DNA from: Burkholderiales bacterium | GTDB lineage: Bacteria; Pseudomonadota; Gammaproteobacteria; Burkholderiales; SG8-41 | Direction of reading: 5' to 3' | Length of the DNA stretch: 64,000 bases | NCBI GenBank assembly: GCA_019744975.1 | Contig: JAIETP010000003.1 | Location: 1 to 64,000, forward strand | In this document: piece by piece, positions 50,801 to 60,717 of the stretch | Layout of the letters: each line of letters starts with the position of its first letter | Numbering within the stretch: the first letter of the stretch is position 1 | Made by a program: the position numbers and the translations under genes | The notes under the pieces: generated by a model | The model's database searches: none | Told to the model about the DNA's origin: nothing | Seen by the model: only the letters and a program-made list of their open reading frames with translations

Positions 50801-51667
50801 TTAACGCCCCAGCGTACGGTGCTGCAGCGCCGGCAAACTCTGGCGCAGACGTTGTATATGGGTACGGTTCATGCCGGCCACAACCACGCCGGAGCCGCGC
50901 GGCAGGCGGTCGAGGACCACCCCCCAGGGATCAACGATCATCGAATCGCCGTGGGTTTCGCGGCCATTGACATGATAACCGCCCTGCGCCGGCGCCAGCA
51001 CATAAGCCAGATTTTCGATGGCGCGGGCGCGAATCAACGTCTCCCAGTGCGCCTTGCCGGTGGTTTCGGTGAACGCCGACGGTATCAGGATCAGGTCGAC
51101 CTCGCCCATTGCCCGATAGAGTTCGGGAAAACGCAGGTCGTAACAGATCGACAGGCCAATACGGCCGAACGGCGTATCGAAAGCAACGACGTTTTGACCA
51201 TGTTCGATGGTGCGTTCTTCCGAATATTTTTCCTTGCCCATCTCAAAACCGAAGAGGTGAATCTTGTCATAACGTGCGACGCATTTACCCTTATCGTCAT
51301 AGACCAGGCTGGTGTTCAGCACCTTGTCTTTCGCGGAGGCCACCAGCGGCACCGAACCGCCGACAATCCAGATACCGTGTTTGCGTGCGGTTGCCGCAAG
51401 AAATTCCTGGATCGGGCCACTGCCGTATTCCTCCCGCACTGCAACCTTGTCGGTGTCCTTCAGACCCATGATGCCGAAATATTCGGGCAAGGCCACCAGC
51501 CGCGCCCCCTGCCCGGCAGCCATTTCGATCAGCCGCGCCGCCTCCCTCAGATTGGCCCCGACGCGCGGCCCCGATGCCATCTGCACGGCAGCAATGCGTA
51601 TGGCCCCGGCATCGGCCTGGTCCGCCTCTTTTTTCTGCGCCCGTGTCGATCTCAATCGGCTGCTCAT
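50801..51667 (-). CDS. nitrilase-superfamily amidohydrolase
   Basis: 288 residues with the Glu-Lys-Cys triad visible in ALPEYFGIMG, RYDKIHLFGFEMG and SICYDLRFPELYR. Subgroup layout resembles Nit1/NitFhit-type proteins that act on deaminated glutathione, and the pairing with tldD and yhdP is common in betaproteobacteria. The substrate is inferred from family only. The first 20 residues are basic and may be an extension. Confidence 0.88.
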   Translation of the reverse strand: MSSRLRSTRAQKKEADQADAGAIRIAAVQMASGPRVGANLREAARLIEMAAGQGARLVALPEYFGIMGLKDTDKVAVREEYGSGPIQEFLAATARKHGIWIVGGSVPLVASAKDKVLNTSLVYDDKGKCVARYDKIHLFGFEMGKEKYSEERTIEHGQNVVAFDTPFGRIGLSICYDLRFPELYRAMGEVDLILIPSAFTETTGKAHWETLIRARAIENLAYVLAPAQGGYHVNGRETHGDSMIVDPWGVVLDRLPRGSGVVVAGMNRTHIQRLRQSLPALQHRTLGR

Positions 51668-51721
51668 GTCATCACACCCGTTAATTGACCATCACACATT
51701 GTGACCATCATGCATTGACGA

Positions 51722-52042
51722 TTATTCCGAAACTTCCAGCCGCAATACCGCCGCCAGCGGATCAGCGCGCAACTGCAGCCGTGCGCCATCCACCGCCAGC
51801 GCCACCAGCCATGCCCGCAACTCTTCCGCCTGCAACTGCGCTTCCTGACGCGGGCCATGGACAATCATGATGCGGGCAGCGCTGTTCGCCTGGTAAGCCG
51901 CAACCGCCTGCCGCACGGCAGCTTGCGCCATCACCACCTGCGCCGAACGCGGACGATCCCATAACTCCGGCGCCAGCTCCGCCGCCGTCCCCGGAAACGA
52001 GCACAGTATCGCCGCTGAAAACACCAGCATTCCCGCTTTCAC
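51722..52042 (-). CDS. small exported protein of unknown function
   Basis: 106 residues with a signal peptide (MLVFSAAILCSFPGTAA near the start) and an Ala-rich mature part; no recognised domain. The GTG start overlaps the yhdP stop by four bases, so it is probably translated with yhdP. A start at the Met of MLVFSAAIL is also possible. Confidence 0.6.
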   Translation of the reverse strand: MKAGMLVFSAAILCSFPGTAAELAPELWDRPRSAQVVMAQAAVRQAVAAYQANSAARIMIVHGPRQEAQLQAEELRAWLVALAVDGARLQLRADPLAAVLRLEVSE

Positions 52043-55000
52043 GGCGTGCTTTCCGGATTCACCTGCGGACGTTCCACCTTGACCACCACCGGCTCGACCC
52101 AGGTACCGGTCACGTCATACTCATAAGCAGCGATCTGGTCCAGGGGATCCTTCAAGAGCTTTTGCGCAACAAGCGCCGCGACACCGGCGATCGGACCGCC
52201 GATCAGCGCGCCGGCCACCGAGAATGTGTCGGACAACTGCGGGCTCACCTTCACACGCAGCTTCTGGGTCTCCCGCGCAAGATCGACCTGCCCGCTCATG
52301 TTGATGCGCGCCGCCGGCCCCGTCATGCGCAGGTTGTCCGTGCTGGCCACGCCCTGCACCACCTTGACGGCGCCGACGATTTCATCAAACGCCAGACCTT
52401 CGCTGAAAATATCGCGGAAATCGAGTGTGATTCGCCGCGGCAGCGACTGCAGGCTGAGAATGCCCAGCAGCTTGCCGATGCCCGGATCCAGTTTCAAAAA
52501 CTGCCCTTTCGCCGCATCCAGCACAAAATTGCCGGTCAGCGTCGGATAATCCAGGCGCTGCGGGCTGCCTGCCCAGGCCAGGTTGCCTTCGATTTTTGCC
52601 GTACCGCGCCGCACCCCCTCGGGATAACCCAGCCGCGTCAGCAAACGACCAACATCGTTGACCAGGAGCTGCACATTGGCCTGGACCCGTGGCTGCGTCA
52701 GCCAGTTCTGCCACACGCCGTCCACATTGAACTGGCTCTCCGGCGTGATCAGTGTCAGGCGTTCGATGCGCCAGTCGCGCTGCTGCGGCGTGGCCTGCAG
52801 TTCCAGCCGCCCCAGTGAACGCTCGGCCAGCAGGAGCTCATCAACCACGACATCCAGCGCCGGCAACTCCGGCGAACGCGTATCGGCGGCCTGCGCCGCC
52901 GGCGCAGTTACAGATGACTCGGCGACCGGCAGATTCAAACGCCGCAAACGTGCCGTCAACCGCCCCTTGCCCTGGGCCCGCCAACCCAGCGTGCCGTCGA
53001 TGTCCCGGCCGCGGACCGTGGCCTGCAAAGTCCCCCCCGGCGAGGTCGCCCTGATCGCGAGATCGGCAAACCTGCGCTCAAACACCCGCATCTCGGCGAT
53101 GCGCAGATCAACCGCCGCCAGATTCAGCGCTCCACCATCGCCCGACTCTCCGGTCAGCGCCAGCCATTCGTTGAAATCCAAGTTCTTGATGGCCCCAGAC
53201 ACCACAATGCCTGCGCGATCAGGTTCGGGGGCGGTACCTTCGCCGAAACGCACTGTGCCGCGCTCGAGCCGGGTTTCCTGTGCTTCGCTGCGGCGAAGCA
53301 GCACCGCGCTGACCAGACCCTCCACGGCAATTGCAATCCGCTCCTGCTGCGGCCCGGTATAACGCCGCTCCAGCCGCAACGGCAGCACCTCCGCCGCAGT
53401 CTTGGTAAACGGAGCGGGAAGATTGACCGCCAGTCCCTGCAGCGTGGAATCGACCACCAGATCGACGCGCTTGTTGCGCATGGTCAGGGAGCCGCGCCAG
53501 TCGGTTGATCCACGCATGTAGCGCAGCCAGTCCACACCACCGGCACGCCGCGCGGCGTCGGCGTTGACCCGGCCGCGGAACTGGATGCTGACCGCAGCAT
53601 CACGCTGACTGCCTGCGGTGATGTTCAGCGGTCCGCCGAGAAACATGGCCGTCGCATTGGGTACGCGCACCGTGGATTCGCTGAACTCCAGCCGGCCGTT
53701 GACCTGCTCCAGCGCCGGCAGACCCGGCGCCACCACCAATTGATTGTTGATGAACTGGTAGCTGCCGCTGATCTTGCCGGTATTGATGGCCTGCAGCGGC
53801 AGGGCCAGCTTCAGGCTCAGTCGGCCCTGTCCCTGCGCACCCATGCCGTCCGTAAACCGGTCGATCATCGCGTCCACCGGACTGCGTGCGATGAAATCGA
53901 GAAAATCCGCGGTCGCGCCATCAGCTTCGCCATTGATCAGCAGCATTTCCTTTTCATGCAACAAGTCAGGAATCTGCGCCCGCACCTTGCTGAGACGGGC
54001 ATTGCCGATCATGGCCTGGCGCGCATTCATTTCAAGGCGTTTGCCGCGGAATGTGAAATCACCCTCGATACCCTTGATGTCCGGCCAACTGTCGCCATAA
54101 TGCAGCGTACCGCCGCTGACTTTGGCCGCCACCTCGAAAATGCCGCCGCGCTCGTCGGCAAACGGGAATTCACGCAAATCGCCTTTGAGGCGGAAGCGGA
54201 CATCGTTCGAACTGCCGGCAAGGAATGCCTTGTCCAGCCAGCCCCGCGACCCTTTTGCCACGGTCAGCGGCAGATAGGCCGTCACCCGCGACGCCAGTCC
54301 GCGGCTCAGGTGACCGGTGATATCGGCAGTGCCCGGGCCGTCGACTGCGGTCCGGTAACTGCCGAACAAGGTGCCGGCAAGGTCGGCATTGGCATAGGCA
54401 AAATTGCTGAAGCGCAATTCGGTGCCGCCGGCCACCCGCGACCAGGCCAGTTGCCCGGTCAGCGAGTCAAACTGCAGCCGTTCGCGGAACAGCTTCGGCA
54501 GATCAAGCGCCGCTTTCTGCGTGGCGACATGCAGCGTGCCGCCCTTTTCCGTGCCGTCGAGATTGCCGCTGAATCCCGAAAATCCGGGCAACGCGCCGTA
54601 CTGCTGCAGCGACAACTCGTTGAAGCGGCTCCGCAGCGAATACGTCTTCAACTGCGGCCAGCTGCCGTTCCAGTTGAGCGCCAGGTCATAAACACCGCCG
54701 GTTGGTGCCAGCGCCACCAGCGATTTGCGCAGTTCGGCCGCCATTGGCAGCCGGTCGGCCAGTTGCACCAGAGGCGCCAGTTCCAGTGCGTTGGCCTGGA
54801 ATTCTCCGCGGGTATAACCCCCGGCGCCCGCCCCGCCCAGCCGCAGCGAGAGGTCGACCTGCGGCAGGGTCAGCTGGTCGCCGGTGGTGAACGTCAGTTT
54901 GCGCGTTGCAAGCTCGAAACCGCCAGCCACCCGTTTCCACGAAAACCGCCCGCCGAGTTCCCGCATGTCCAGTTCCGGCAGACTGGCACCCAACCGTGTT

Positions 55001-55875
55001 TTGACATTCTGCAGTTGCGTATCGGCGATGACTCCGGTCAGTTCATTGCGGCTGAACGTGAGCCAGGCGCGCAACGCACCGGTGCCATGCGGGAAATGCA
55101 CCGGGAAATCGATCCACTGCCGCCATGCCGCAATATCGACGTGGTCGAGCTGCACAAACAGCTGTCCGGTCAGCGCTTCCGCCAGTGACCGGAAATCCTC
55201 GCCCGTCAAGTCGCCGCGCACGTCGAGTGGTGAGGCCAGTACGGCAGGCGGCACCGCACGCAGACCCACGCGGTGACGATCACCGTTGTTGATGATGCGC
55301 AAGTGCAGCTGATCCAGTTCGAGCACCGGCGCCGCGCGCATCTCGTCATTCCAGAGCAGGCGCGCCTCATGGATCTCGATATCGCGCTGGCTGAGCAGCC
55401 AGCGCGAGAAACCACCGGTACCCTGCTCGTCAAGGTTCAAGGCGATGCCGGCGACGGTAATGCCGCCGCGCGTATCGCGACGCACCGTCAATACCGGCCG
55501 GTGAATATCAAGTGCGTGAAAATTAACCTGCAATAACGCCGCCGAACGCCAGGACAAAGTGGCATCAACACGCGGCAATTCCAGCGCAGGCCGCCCTTCG
55601 GCATCGTGAACAACGACCTGCGACAAGGCGAGCTGCGGACGCAAGCCATCCCAGTTCGCACTGATGCCGCCAATGCTGACACGCTGCTGTACCGCACGAC
55701 TCAGCGTCTGGGCGATGTCATCTCGATAGACCGCGATATCCGGCAGGATCCAGTAACGCAGCACCAGTATTGCCGCGGCAAACAGGAAACCGCAGATCAG
55801 GACCCCCCAGGTCAGCACGCGATAGCCCCACAACGAACAGCCCTGGAACCAGTTTCGCGCTGCAGCTAAAGCCAT
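52039..55875 (-). CDS. yhdP: YhdP/AsmA-like envelope lipid-transport protein
   Basis: About 1278 residues: one N-terminal membrane helix (about 20-42 in WGYRVLTWGVLICGFLFAAA), then a very long repeating beta-strand body and a C-terminal AsmA-type domain (LAWAGSPQRLDYPTLTGNFV). YhdP proteins bridge the inner and outer membranes and carry phospholipids. ATG at 55875 (MALAAARNWFQG) is right for the family; longer in-frame starts run into the divergent glnE region. Confidence 0.92.
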   Translation of the reverse strand: MALAAARNWFQGCSLWGYRVLTWGVLICGFLFAAAILVLRYWILPDIAVYRDDIAQTLSRAVQQRVSIGGISANWDGLRPQLALSQVVVHDAEGRPALELPRVDATLSWRSAALLQVNFHALDIHRPVLTVRRDTRGGITVAGIALNLDEQGTGGFSRWLLSQRDIEIHEARLLWNDEMRAAPVLELDQLHLRIINNGDRHRVGLRAVPPAVLASPLDVRGDLTGEDFRSLAEALTGQLFVQLDHVDIAAWRQWIDFPVHFPHGTGALRAWLTFSRNELTGVIADTQLQNVKTRLGASLPELDMRELGGRFSWKRVAGGFELATRKLTFTTGDQLTLPQVDLSLRLGGAGAGGYTRGEFQANALELAPLVQLADRLPMAAELRKSLVALAPTGGVYDLALNWNGSWPQLKTYSLRSRFNELSLQQYGALPGFSGFSGNLDGTEKGGTLHVATQKAALDLPKLFRERLQFDSLTGQLAWSRVAGGTELRFSNFAYANADLAGTLFGSYRTAVDGPGTADITGHLSRGLASRVTAYLPLTVAKGSRGWLDKAFLAGSSNDVRFRLKGDLREFPFADERGGIFEVAAKVSGGTLHYGDSWPDIKGIEGDFTFRGKRLEMNARQAMIGNARLSKVRAQIPDLLHEKEMLLINGEADGATADFLDFIARSPVDAMIDRFTDGMGAQGQGRLSLKLALPLQAINTGKISGSYQFINNQLVVAPGLPALEQVNGRLEFSESTVRVPNATAMFLGGPLNITAGSQRDAAVSIQFRGRVNADAARRAGGVDWLRYMRGSTDWRGSLTMRNKRVDLVVDSTLQGLAVNLPAPFTKTAAEVLPLRLERRYTGPQQERIAIAVEGLVSAVLLRRSEAQETRLERGTVRFGEGTAPEPDRAGIVVSGAIKNLDFNEWLALTGESGDGGALNLAAVDLRIAEMRVFERRFADLAIRATSPGGTLQATVRGRDIDGTLGWRAQGKGRLTARLRRLNLPVAESSVTAPAAQAADTRSPELPALDVVVDELLLAERSLGRLELQATPQQRDWRIERLTLITPESQFNVDGVWQNWLTQPRVQANVQLLVNDVGRLLTRLGYPEGVRRGTAKIEGNLAWAGSPQRLDYPTLTGNFVLDAAKGQFLKLDPGIGKLLGILSLQSLPRRITLDFRDIFSEGLAFDEIVGAVKVVQGVASTDNLRMTGPAARINMSGQVDLARETQKLRVKVSPQLSDTFSVAGALIGGPIAGVAALVAQKLLKDPLDQIAAYEYDVTGTWVEPVVVKVERPQVNPESTP

Positions 55876-55973
55876 GTTTTGCCTGAAAAATATAAAATAA
55901 AAATGTAAAATGCGGAAATGAAACAAAGGCTTAGCTATCGCAGCTATTCTAACGCGACTGATGCAAACCGGCC

Positions 55974-58745
55974 ATGAAATCAGATAACGCGGCGCAGGCC
56001 ATGACCGCCGACCACGCCCTCGCCTGGGCCGCGCGTTACAGCCACTATCTGCAGCGTCTGCGGTCTGCGCGACCGGAAGTAATAACGACAGCGGAAGTGG
56101 CACAACCGTTCACCGCCGCAGACATGCAGGCGGAACTGGTCGCCGCCGAAATCACCGACGATGTCACCCTGGGACGCGCGCTGCGGCGCCTGCGGCAGCG
56201 GGTCATGGCGCGGCTGATTACGCGCGACCTGGGCGGAATCGCGGACCTCGACGAGGTCGTCGGCACCGTGACCCAGCTTGCCGAAATCGCCATCCGCACG
56301 GCTGTCGCGCAACTGCACGGCGACCTCGCGACCGCGCACGGCGAACCGCGCGGCGCAACCAGCGGCGCATTGCAGCAATTACACGTGGTGGGCATGGGCA
56401 AACTCGGCGGCGCCGAACTCAACGCCTCCTCCGACATCGACCTGATTCTGGTCTATCCCGAAGAAGGCGACACCGACGGCAAACGACCGCTCAGCAATCA
56501 CGAATTCTTCACGCGCCTGACGCGGCGGCTGATCGGCGCACTCAATGAATGGACCGAGGACGGCTTTGTGTTCCGCGTCGATACGCGCTTGCGGCCCTAT
56601 GGCGACAGCGGCCCGCTGGTGGTGAGTTTCGACATGCTCGAAAACTACCTGATCACCCAGGGCCGCGCCTGGGAACGTTATGCCTGGATCAAAGGCCGCG
56701 TGCTGACCGGTGACCAGTCCGATGCATTGCTGGCGATGGTGCGCCCTTTCGTTTTCCGCCGGCATCTCGATTACGGCGCCTTCGCCGCGATGCGCAGCCT
56801 GCACAGCCAGGTGCGGCATGAAGTCAACCGGCGCGACCGGCTTGATGACATCAAGCTCGGCCCCGGCGGCATCCGTGAAATCGAATTCATCGTCCAGGTT
56901 TTCCAGCTGATCCGCGGTGGGCACGAACGCCCCCTGCAGCAGCAACCGACACTGCAGGTACTGCAGGCGCTGGGTGAACGCCAGTTCATCGCGCCTGCCG
57001 CGGTCGCCGAATTGCGTGCGGCCTACATCTTCCTGCGCAATCTCGAGCACCGTCTGCAATACCGCGACGACCAGCAGACGCAGGCGCTGCCGGCCGATGC
57101 CGAAACGCGCGCACAGCTTGCGGAGTACATGGGGTTTCCGGACGAGTCCGGCTTTCTCGCCGTGCTCGCACAGCACCGCGCGGCGGTGTCGCTGCATTTC
57201 GAGGCCATTTTTGGCGAAGCCGAAAGCGGCGGACATCCACTGTCTGCGCTGTGGCAGGAGCAACCCGAAGAAATTGATCGGAAACCCGGCGCCGACGGCG
57301 CCGCGCTGGAACAGCTGGTGAGGCTGGGTTACAAGCAGGCCCCGGAGTTGTGCCGGCGACTGGCCTTGTTCCGCAACGGCAGCCGTTACCGGCAAATGCC
57401 CGCAACCAGCCAACGCCGGCTCGACCGTCTGGTGCCGGCGGCCATCGCCGCCGCCGCCTCGCGCGGCAATCCCGATGCCACAGCGGAACGCCTGCTCGCG
57501 CTGTTCGAAAGTATCAGCCGGCGCGAAGCCTACCTCGCGTTGCTGCACGAATATCCGCACGCGCTGGAACGTGTTGCCGACCTGATGAGCGCCAGCCCCT
57601 GGGTTGCGCAATACATCACCCAGCACCCGATCCTGCTCGACGGGTTGCTCGACGCCCGCACCCTCCTGGCGCCCCCCGAATGGAATGTATTGCGTGCCGA
57701 ATTGCGGGCAGGCCTGGATTCGGCCGAGGGAGACATCGAGCGGCAAATGGATCTGCTGCGCCACTTCAAGAATACGCAGACCCTGAACTGCATCGCCCAG
57801 GACCTCGCCGGCACGCTGCCGCTGGAAACACTGAGCGACCAGTTGTCCGACCTCGCCTGCGTGATCCTGGAGGAGGTGTTGCGCCTGTGCTGGCAGGGAC
57901 TGCGCCAGCACCATCGTGAACAGCCGCTCTTTGCCATCGTCGGTTACGGCAAACTCGGCGGCAAGGAGCTGGGTTACGCCTCGGACCTCGACATCGTGTT
58001 CGTGTATGACGACGACGCCCCCGGGGCCGCCGAAAACTATGCCCGGCTTGCACAACGCATCAACCACTGGCTGACCAGCATCACCGCAGCCGGCGTACTC
58101 TACGATACCGACCTCAGGCTGCGTCCGGACGGCGCCAGCGGCCTGCTGGTGACGCCGCTCGACAGCATGCGCCAGTACCAGCTGCAACAGGCCTGGTTGT
58201 GGGAACACCAGGCGCTGACACGGGCGCGCAGCGTGGCGGGGGATGCCGCCATCAGCAATGCCTTCGAGGAGCTGCGCATCACGATGCTGCGCAAACCGCG
58301 CGAGTTGCCCGCGTTGCGCGGGGAAATCATCGGCATGCGCCGGAAAATGCTGGCGGCGCACCCCAACACCAGCAAACTGTTCGACATCAAACATGACCCG
58401 GGCGGCATCATTGATGTCGAGTTCATGGTGCAGTACCTGGTGCTGGGCCACGCCCATCATCATGCTGCGTTGACCGCCAATGCCGGCAACCTCGCGCTGC
58501 TCAAAACCGCCGCCGGACTGGGATTGATCACCGACGCCGAAGCCGTGGCGGTACGCGCCGCTTACCGGCAGTTCCGCGAACTGCAGCACCAGTTGCGGCT
58601 CGCCGGCGAAAGATATGCCCGCGTGGAACCGCGCCAGGTGGCGGCTTCGGCTGCGGCAGTCAGTGCATTGTGGAAAACCCTGCTCGGGGATGCTGCGGCG
58701 GCGGACGCAGACCCTGCAGATCCTGCAGCAGGCAGGTCCCGCTAA
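55974..58745 (+). CDS. glnE: glutamine synthetase adenylyltransferase/adenylyl-removing enzyme
   Basis: 923 residues. Two nucleotidyltransferase domains: the N-terminal one (de-adenylylation) with VVGMGKLGGAELNASSDIDL, and the C-terminal one (adenylylation) with VGYGKLGGKELGYASDLDIV, each followed by helical regulatory segments. It tunes glutamine synthetase to nitrogen status through PII. Full length, divergent from yhdP with a 98-base gap. Confidence 0.96.
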   Translation: MKSDNAAQAMTADHALAWAARYSHYLQRLRSARPEVITTAEVAQPFTAADMQAELVAAEITDDVTLGRALRRLRQRVMARLITRDLGGIADLDEVVGTVTQLAEIAIRTAVAQLHGDLATAHGEPRGATSGALQQLHVVGMGKLGGAELNASSDIDLILVYPEEGDTDGKRPLSNHEFFTRLTRRLIGALNEWTEDGFVFRVDTRLRPYGDSGPLVVSFDMLENYLITQGRAWERYAWIKGRVLTGDQSDALLAMVRPFVFRRHLDYGAFAAMRSLHSQVRHEVNRRDRLDDIKLGPGGIREIEFIVQVFQLIRGGHERPLQQQPTLQVLQALGERQFIAPAAVAELRAAYIFLRNLEHRLQYRDDQQTQALPADAETRAQLAEYMGFPDESGFLAVLAQHRAAVSLHFEAIFGEAESGGHPLSALWQEQPEEIDRKPGADGAALEQLVRLGYKQAPELCRRLALFRNGSRYRQMPATSQRRLDRLVPAAIAAAASRGNPDATAERLLALFESISRREAYLALLHEYPHALERVADLMSASPWVAQYITQHPILLDGLLDARTLLAPPEWNVLRAELRAGLDSAEGDIERQMDLLRHFKNTQTLNCIAQDLAGTLPLETLSDQLSDLACVILEEVLRLCWQGLRQHHREQPLFAIVGYGKLGGKELGYASDLDIVFVYDDDAPGAAENYARLAQRINHWLTSITAAGVLYDTDLRLRPDGASGLLVTPLDSMRQYQLQQAWLWEHQALTRARSVAGDAAISNAFEELRITMLRKPRELPALRGEIIGMRRKMLAAHPNTSKLFDIKHDPGGIIDVEFMVQYLVLGHAHHHAALTANAGNLALLKTAAGLGLITDAEAVAVRAAYRQFRELQHQLRLAGERYARVEPRQVAASAAAVSALWKTLLGDAAAADADPADPAAGRSR

Positions 58746-58752
58746 CAGTTTG

Positions 58753-58771
58753 ATGAAATTTTGAATTTCAT
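58753..58771. other. short AT-rich inverted repeat after glnE
   Basis: ATGAAATT and AATTTCAT form a perfect 8-base stem around TTG, 7 bases after the glnE stop. It lacks a T-run. It may contribute to transcript ending ahead of the palindromic repeat that begins at 58811. Confidence 0.35.
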
Positions 58772-58810
58772 GCTATTCGCTGACGCACAAGATTTATCGA
58801 CTCTCGTTTA

Positions 58811-59040
58811 GGGCCTGTTAACCATTATTTCGTGAGATGCGTTGTGGCCAAAATCGTCAGTGGCAAGGCACTTGCTGCGGCTCATATCGAGAATATGAGC
58901 AAGGCAAGTAACGCAGCCAGTGGCGATTTTGGCCACAACCCTTCGGGACGGGACGCGTGTGCGCTTGGTCGCAACGCGCCCCGAAGGAAGTCCCCTTGGG
59001 GGGCTCCCCACGCGCTCGCGCATCACTTTTAAACAGACCG
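58811..59040 (+). repeat. palindromic mobile-type repeat, copy 1
   Basis: Begins GGGCCTGTTAACCATTATTT and ends with a degenerate inverse (TTTTAAACAGACCG). Up to about 58939 it matches copy 2 at 62958-63226 almost base for base. That shared part folds into a long hairpin: GTTGTGGCCAAAATCG (58841-58856) with CGATTTTGGCCACAAC (58924-58939), ACTTGC (58870-58875) with GCAAGT (58904-58909), and GCTCATAT (58880-58887) with ATATGAGC (58893-58900) around a CGAGA loop. The 3' part differs from copy 2 and makes its own stem (CCTTCGGG at 58940-58947 with CCCGAAGG at 58980-58987). TTA precedes the element and CTA follows it, a possible decayed target duplication. No transposase. Open frames on both strands are a by-product of the palindrome. 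Confidence 0.85.
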
Positions 59041-60348
59041 CTAGACCGGAACCTCACGCAGATGCGACGCCAGGTTGATCAGGCTGTAGACCTCGATTTG
59101 GCCCTTGCCCTTGCCGGTGATGCTCACCGGCCCCTCAAACTCGAACTGGTTCTTTGACCGCTTGTAGGTCATCGAATCGACGAATATCACGCCGGAACGC
59201 GCCTCGCCGGTGACCCGGCTTGCGGTGTTGACGGTGTCGCCCCACAGGTCGTAGATGAACTTGCGGGTGCCGATCACCCCGGCGACCACAGGACCGGAGC
59301 AGATGCCGATATGGATGCCAAGGCTAATGCCTTTCTTTTCCGACAATTCGGCCATGTATCTGCGCATGTCCAGCGCGAGCCGCAGCATCGAGGCCGTGTA
59401 GTCGCGTGCATCGACCGCAAAATCGACGCCGTCATGCTCGATCAGGCCGCCGGCCACCATGTAAGCATCGCCGATGGTCTTGATTTTTTCCAGCCGGTGA
59501 AATTCCGCCATCCCGTCGAATTTCGTAAACACCTCGTTCAGCAGTTCCACCATCGCCTTCGGCGGCACTTCCTCGGCGAGACGGGTAAAGTCGATGATAT
59601 CGGCGAACATGACGGTCACGTCGGCAAAACCGTCGGCAATGATGCCATGCTGGTCTTTCAGCCGCCGTGCGATCGGCGCCGGCAGAATGTTGAGCAGCAG
59701 GGACTCCGATTTTTCCTGCTCGATGCGCAGCAAATGATTTTGCTCGTTGACCGCCGCAGCCAGCTTGTCGCGCTCGCGCACGAAAAAGCTGATCAGCAGG
59801 TACATGATCGTCGACATTGCGGCAAAATTCAGCGTGAAAAACACCGCGATGCTCTGCATGGTGACGCCGGACTCGACGCCAAAGGTCAGCCAGTAGTCGA
59901 AAAACCCCGAAATCCCCGTCAGGATGATGTACGCGGCAAACCACGGCAGCGACTGCCGGGCGCCCTGGAAAATCATCACCCCCACCGGTGCCAGCAGCGC
60001 CCACAGCGCAACGCCGGAGGAACTGACATAGCTGCCGATGCTCCACTGCATGATGAACGGCATGAACAGGAACAGGCTGACCTGCAGGGTGCGGAACACC
60101 GCAAAATTCAGCGTGTAGATGTAGTAGGCCAGGGAGACTGCCGAGACGGCGAGGTAACTCAGGGGCACTGTCGAGGAAAACTTGATGCCCATCGCCCAGT
60201 ACAGCGCGAGCCACAGTACCGATCCGAAGCCCATCAGCCCGCAGGAAAAGATCAACAACGTCTTGTTGAGCCTTTCCTGCTCGCTGTCCTGCTCCGTGAT
60301 GACGCGGTCGCTCAAACCATTGAGCCACGTACGCAGGTTTGCCAGCAT
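59041..60348 (-). CDS. membrane-bound class III adenylate cyclase
   Basis: 435 residues: six predicted membrane helices (about 30-190), a short linker with the cyclase transducer-like LLLNILPAPIARRLK, then a class III catalytic domain. Metal-binding Asp are in VMFADIIDF (about 250) and TIGDAYMVAGG (about 294); the Lys in EKIKTIGDA and the Asp in YDLWGDTVN are the pair that selects ATP over GTP. The last codon and the TAG stop touch the end of repeat copy 1. Its effector could be cNMP-domain proteins such as the one at 47558-48100, but that is inference. Confidence 0.9.
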   Translation of the reverse strand: MLANLRTWLNGLSDRVITEQDSEQERLNKTLLIFSCGLMGFGSVLWLALYWAMGIKFSSTVPLSYLAVSAVSLAYYIYTLNFAVFRTLQVSLFLFMPFIMQWSIGSYVSSSGVALWALLAPVGVMIFQGARQSLPWFAAYIILTGISGFFDYWLTFGVESGVTMQSIAVFFTLNFAAMSTIMYLLISFFVRERDKLAAAVNEQNHLLRIEQEKSESLLLNILPAPIARRLKDQHGIIADGFADVTVMFADIIDFTRLAEEVPPKAMVELLNEVFTKFDGMAEFHRLEKIKTIGDAYMVAGGLIEHDGVDFAVDARDYTASMLRLALDMRRYMAELSEKKGISLGIHIGICSGPVVAGVIGTRKFIYDLWGDTVNTASRVTGEARSGVIFVDSMTYKRSKNQFEFEGPVSITGKGKGQIEVYSLINLASHLREVPV

Positions 60349-60717
60349 TCAGTCTCCCCATCGGAACCAACCGGATGCCGGCTGGAACCTCCCCTTTTTT
60401 GTCCAGCGGCTATTGTACCCGGTAACCGGATTTACTTGGATATTCTTGAGGATACCGCTGAACCGGGGGACGGAATTTCGGCGCCGGCATCGGCAGCACC
60501 GGACAAATCGGCTAAAATATTTGTCGCAGCGCGGGTAAATGTGCGGCATAGGTGCGGCATAGCTGCCGGCAGGGTTGCCGGTGCAACCGCAATTGCGGTC
60601 GCCGGATACGCCGGTCCCGCACAGGATTCTGCGTTTCTGTGTAATTTTTTCTGTGTAATTTATTAACCGCTTTTACAATCTGTTCCGCAGTATTGAACGC
60701 AACTGGAGAACTTCGGC
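60349..60717. other. 369-base intergenic region with two tandem duplications
   Basis: No gene is supported here. It contains two short perfect tandem repeats: GTGCGGCATAG twice at 60541-60562 and TTTCTGTGTAATTT twice at 60634-60661. The second, AT-rich one is in the likely promoter region of ilvE. No FNR box or terminator was recognised. Confidence 0.7.

Noticed and set aside
58832-59032. Small protein on either strand inside repeat copy 1 (for example MRCVVAKIVSGKALAAAHIE)
   Set aside because: The frame exists because the DNA is palindromic: the same VVAKI segment is read on both strands. The two copies differ by non-synonymous changes that preserve base pairing, and the frame continues into unrelated 3' sequence in each copy.
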